Shown here: piece by piece, positions 61,332 to 64,000 of the stretch | Position numbering within the stretch: position 1 is the first letter of the stretch | Layout: each line of letters begins with the position of its first letter | Assembly: GCA_030373325.1 (NCBI GenBank) | Contig: JAUCZB010000014.1 | Span: 1-64,000, forward strand | DNA length: 64,000 bases | From: Cyanobium sp. CZS25K | Lineage (GTDB): Bacteria > Cyanobacteriota > Cyanobacteriia > PCC-6307 > Cyanobiaceae | Direction: 5' to 3' | Translations under genes and position numbers: made by a program | Notes under the pieces: model-generated | What the model was told of the DNA's origin: nothing | Database searches by the model: none | What the model saw: the letters and a program-made list of their open reading frames with translations, nothing else

Positions 61332-62161
61332 TGGGACGGCCCTGCCTAACCCTCCCCGGCCTTCGGTGCCGGGGGGGCTGGCTGCTGGCCGCGGCGGCCG
61401 CAGGGGCGTTGCTGCTGCCGGCGCTGGCGGCAGAGGAAGCACAGGAAGCACCGGCGGCGCCGCTGGAGGCGGAAACACCAACCTGCGCCCCCTCCCGGGC
61501 CCGGCGGCCCGTGGAGGAAACGGCGGAGCAGCCGTTGGCCTTGGAATCCGCCCAGCCGGCCTCAGGGGCGGATTACCGCCACCGGCTGCGTCCCACGCAC
61601 CTGGGCTGGGCCCGCCTCGATCATTGGTGCGTCTGGGTGGAGCCGGCGGCGACGGAAGGCCCGGCGCAGCTCTGGGACCAGCGCTGGCTCGCGGCGTTGG
61701 AGCGGGCGCTGGGGCAGTGGCAGCAGGAGCTGGCGATCACCCGGGTGGAGGATCCGGCGGCGGCCCAGGTGCGGATCCTGCGGCGCCGGCCGCCCCTGTT
61801 GCGGGATCCCTCAGGCCGCACCAGGGCCAGCCATGGACGGGCCCAGCTGGCGGTGGTGGCGGTGGAGCGGGGCGCGGGCTGGATCCTGGAGCCCCAGGTG
61901 CAGGTGCTGATCAGCCCGGGGCAGCGGGCGGCGGCCAGCGAAGCCACCGCCCTGCATGAGCTGGGCCATGCCTTCGGCCTCTGGGGCCACAGCGACGACC
62001 CTGCCGATGCGATGGCGGCCATTCCCGGGGCCCGCCCGGTGCTGGAACTCAGCCCGCGGGATCGGGCCACCGTGCGCTGGCTGTACCAGCAACCCACCCG
62101 CTTCGGCCAGCCCCTGCCGTCGCCGGCCAGCGGTCAGGAGGCCGCTCCTGCGTCCCCCTGA
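61331..62161 (+). CDS. Matrixin-like zinc metalloprotease, secreted
   Basis: 276 residues: signal peptide (GGWLLAAAAAGALLLPALA), an acidic/Ala-rich region (about residues 35-80), then an M10-type domain with WDQRWLAALERALGQWQQEL and the zinc motif HELGHAFGLWGHSDD (three His, catalytic Glu). A downstream Met-turn could be DAMAA. The fold resembles cyanobacterial matrixin-family proteases. ATG at 61331 is coupled to the DUF2214 gene. Confidence 0.88.
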   Translation: MGRPCLTLPGLRCRGGWLLAAAAAGALLLPALAAEEAQEAPAAPLEAETPTCAPSRARRPVEETAEQPLALESAQPASGADYRHRLRPTHLGWARLDHWCVWVEPAATEGPAQLWDQRWLAALERALGQWQQELAITRVEDPAAAQVRILRRRPPLLRDPSGRTRASHGRAQLAVVAVERGAGWILEPQVQVLISPGQRAAASEATALHELGHAFGLWGHSDDPADAMAAIPGARPVLELSPRDRATVRWLYQQPTRFGQPLPSPASGQEAAPASP

Positions 62162-62175
62162 GCGGGCCTGCGCGT

Positions 62176-62982
62176 TCAGGCCGGCGGTGCTTCCTCGCTG
62201 GCCGAGGGCCGGTGGGGGGGATGGCGATGGTGGTAGGGCACGAAGCCGAGGCCGTAGATCTGCTCAAGCCGGGCGGGGCTGAGGGCGTGGTCGGGGGTGC
62301 CGTGGCAACGCAGGCTGCGGTTGAGGCAAAGCACGCCATCGCAGGTGCGGCGCACCATCTCCAGATCGTGCGACACCTGCAGGATCGTCCAGCCTTCGCT
62401 GCGGCGCAGCTGGTAGAGGAGGGTGTGGAACTGCTCGGCCGCCTGGGCATCGAGACCGGCCTGGGCCTCATCGAGCACCAGCAGGCGACGGGGGCGCACC
62501 ACACAGAAGGCCAGCAGCACCCGCTTGAGCTGGCCGCCGGAGAGTTCCGAGAGCAGCCGGCTGGCCAGATCGGCGCAGAGGGTCTTGCGCAGGGCGGCGC
62601 GGATGGCGCTGCTGCGCTCCTGGCGGCCCAGCCAGGGCAGGGACAGGCCCGGGGGATCCCAGCCGAGGCCGACGAATTCGGCCACAGTCAGCGGGAAGCG
62701 GCCCCGGGGGATCAGGGTCTGGGGCAGGTAGGCCAGCTTGGCGCGCAGCTCACGGGGCAACTGGCCGCGACTTCCGAGGCTGCATCCCAGGAAACGCACC
62801 TCACCGGCCTGGCGGGGGAGGATGCCGAGGATGGCCTGCACCAGGGTGCTCTTGCCGGCGCCGTTCGGACCCACCAGGGCCGTGTCGGATTCGGCCACCA
62901 ACTGGAAGCTGACGTCATCCACCGCCGTGACGGCCTCACGCCGCACGCTCAGGTGCCTGACTTCGAGAACCATTTCGGCCAT
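62176..62982 (-). CDS. ABC transporter ATPase, zinc/manganese (ZnuC/MntA) type
   Basis: 268 residues with Walker A (GPNGAGKSTLVQ), Q-loop (AYLPQTLIPRGRFPLTVAEF), signature (LSGGQLKRVLLAF), Walker B (RLLVLDEAQAGLD) and H-loop (LQVSHDLEMV). The signature and the C-terminal GFVPYHHRHPPHRPSA, with four His, fit a cluster A-1 metal importer. The membrane and binding-protein genes are not within 15 kb. In Walker B the usual P after E is replaced by A (DEAQAG). Confidence 0.88.
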   Translation of the reverse strand: MAEMVLEVRHLSVRREAVTAVDDVSFQLVAESDTALVGPNGAGKSTLVQAILGILPRQAGEVRFLGCSLGSRGQLPRELRAKLAYLPQTLIPRGRFPLTVAEFVGLGWDPPGLSLPWLGRQERSSAIRAALRKTLCADLASRLLSELSGGQLKRVLLAFCVVRPRRLLVLDEAQAGLDAQAAEQFHTLLYQLRRSEGWTILQVSHDLEMVRRTCDGVLCLNRSLRCHGTPDHALSPARLEQIYGLGFVPYHHRHPPHRPSASEEAPPA

Positions 62983-63061
62983 CCCAGCAGCCTACCCAGA
63001 AGCCCCACGGCCGGCCGCGGCCGCCGAGAATGGGCCTCAACACAGCCCCCCTCCCCCCGCC

Positions 63062-63739
63062 ATGACCTGCCTCGCCGTGACCGGAGCTTCAGGCAAGACG
63101 GGTTGGCGGGTGGTGCAGGAGGCCCTGGGCCGGGGCTGGCGGGTGAAGGCGATCCTGCGGCCGAGCTCAGAAGTGCCGCCGGGGCTGGAGGGGGCGGAGC
63201 TGGTGCGGCTGGAGCTCGGCGACACCGAGGCCCTCAAGGCGGCCCTGGAGGGTTGCGACGCCCTGGTGATCGCCACCGGGGCGCGGCCGTCGGTGGATCT
63301 GGCCGGGCCGTTGAAGGTGGATGCCCTGGCGATGCGCCCCCAGATCAAGGCCTGCAAGGCCGCTGGTGTGAAACGGGTGGTGCTGGTGAGTTCGCTGTGC
63401 AGCGGCCGCTGGCTGCATCCGCTGAACCTGTTCGGGCTGATCCTGGTGTGGAAGGGGGTGGGGGAAGGCTGGCTGGCGGCCAGCGGCCTGGAGTGGACGG
63501 TGGTGCGCCCTGGTGGGCTGAAGGAAACCGAGGAGGGGATCGAGGCCGAGGGCATCCGCTACAGCGGGCCCGATGAGCAGGAGAGCGACAGCATCCCGCG
63601 GCGGCTGGTGGCTCGGGTGTGCCTGGATGCGGTGGAGAGCCCGGCGGCGATCGGCCGCATCATCGAGATCACCAGCAGCCCCCAGCAGCCGGCGGTGGGG
63701 CTGGCCGACTGGCTGGCCAGCGGTGCAGCGGCGGGCTGA
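63062..63739 (+). CDS. Atypical NAD(P)-binding SDR (Ycf39/Tic62-like)
   Basis: 225 residues with a Rossmann fold: CLAVTGASGKTGWRVVQEAL (TGASGKTG nucleotide motif), GCDALVIATGARPS, GVKRVVLVSSL, and GLEWTVVRPGGLKE. The classic Tyr-x-x-x-Lys pair is absent, as in SDR5-like family members that act as regulators or reductases of photosynthetic pigments or assembly. The ATG at 63062 is the first in frame with sensible conservation. It diverges from the metal ABC ATPase. Confidence 0.88.
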   Translation: MTCLAVTGASGKTGWRVVQEALGRGWRVKAILRPSSEVPPGLEGAELVRLELGDTEALKAALEGCDALVIATGARPSVDLAGPLKVDALAMRPQIKACKAAGVKRVVLVSSLCSGRWLHPLNLFGLILVWKGVGEGWLAASGLEWTVVRPGGLKETEEGIEAEGIRYSGPDEQESDSIPRRLVARVCLDAVESPAAIGRIIEITSSPQQPAVGLADWLASGAAAG

Positions 63740-63791
63740 GCGCGACGGGGCCAGACAGCGGCTGTAAGGTCGCCGCGGCGGTCGCGTCTGG

Positions 63792-64000
63792 ATGCGCAAA
63801 CCCACCCTCCTGCTGGCCCTCACGGTGCTGATCACCGGCGCCGCCAGCTTCGCGGCGGCCAACCTGTTGATTCGCAACACCGCACCCCCGCCCAGCACGG
63901 AGGCGGCGCCACCCCCCCTCCCGGGGGGTGGCGCCCTGGGGGACCCGACGCCGAAGTTCGTGGGAGAGACGCGGGTGCTGGCGATGGAGGCCATCGACGC
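63792..64000 (+). CDS. Secreted protein of unknown function (5' part, cut by the window)
   Basis: About 69 residues before the window ends: a signal sequence or anchor (MRKPTLLLALTVLITGAASF), a Pro-rich spacer (TAPPPSTEAAPPPLPGGGAL) and the beginning of a folded part (TPKFVGETRVLAMEAI). Too little remains for a family call. It follows the SDR gene by 52 bases. Confidence 0.5.
   Translation, partial: MRKPTLLLALTVLITGAASFAAANLLIRNTAPPPSTEAAPPPLPGGGALGDPTPKFVGETRVLAMEAID

Overview
The window is a very GC-rich cyanobacterial chromosome segment. Cyanobacterial markers are NdhL followed by a DUF3007 gene, a cyAbrB regulator, a Ycf52-type acetyltransferase, a PyrF-PyrE fusion, a group-2 sigma factor, a bidirectional Hox hydrogenase and scattered HIP1 octamers (GCGATCGC). 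Base composition and gene content suggest a Cyanobium/Synechococcus-like unicellular cyanobacterium. The genus is inference; the phylum is well supported.

Layout. 1-7.2 kb: the 5' part of dnaA, a lipoprotein-type HtrA protease, two coupled glycosyltransferases (TIGR04282/TIGR04283 type), an acetyltransferase, an alpha/beta hydrolase, an ABC exporter and hisG. 7.2-19.9 kb: gloB, a three-gene partner-switching module (STAS, HATPase, cNMP-PP2C), an iron-type ABC ATPase, RidA, a minimal SepF, an L,D-transpeptidase, a solitary KaiC-like double ATPase, a FAH-family enzyme, malic enzyme and PyrFE. 19.9-27.7 kb: an RND pump, a TraB/GumN protein, a P-type cation ATPase and hsp20.

27.7-50.7 kb is the core of the window. 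It holds a complete HoxEFUYH NAD(P)-linked [NiFe] hydrogenase, the protease HoxW and all six maturation factors HypABCDEF. The genes form tightly overlapping minus-strand units: hoxF-U-Y-H-W-hypA, and hypB-F-C-nifJ-(DHOD-like)-hypD-E. Pyruvate:ferredoxin oxidoreductase (nifJ) and a dihydroorotate-dehydrogenase-like gene therefore sit inside the maturation operon with 4-base overlaps, which suggests one co-expressed programme for dark, fermentative pyruvate oxidation and hydrogen metabolism. A beta-barrel gene with its own terminator separates hypA from hypB. A signalling island separates hoxE from hoxF: a frameshifted solute-binding protein, a PAS-GGDEF-EAL protein and a membrane GGDEF protein.

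50.7-53.5 kb is a decayed, repeat-bearing stretch. It has a small secreted peptide, a Nif11-like small protein, remnants of a DJ-1/PfpI gene and an MTH1187-type gene, a thioredoxin-like gene that seems to have lost its membrane half, and an intronless tRNA-Leu(UAA). 53.5-64 kb returns to housekeeping: ndhL, trpA, a methyltransferase-like gene, YciI, a c6-like cytochrome coupled to cyAbrB, a Nif11-cupin fusion, PsiE, a sigma factor, a matrixin-like protease, a zinc/manganese-type ABC ATPase, an atypical SDR and a truncated last gene.
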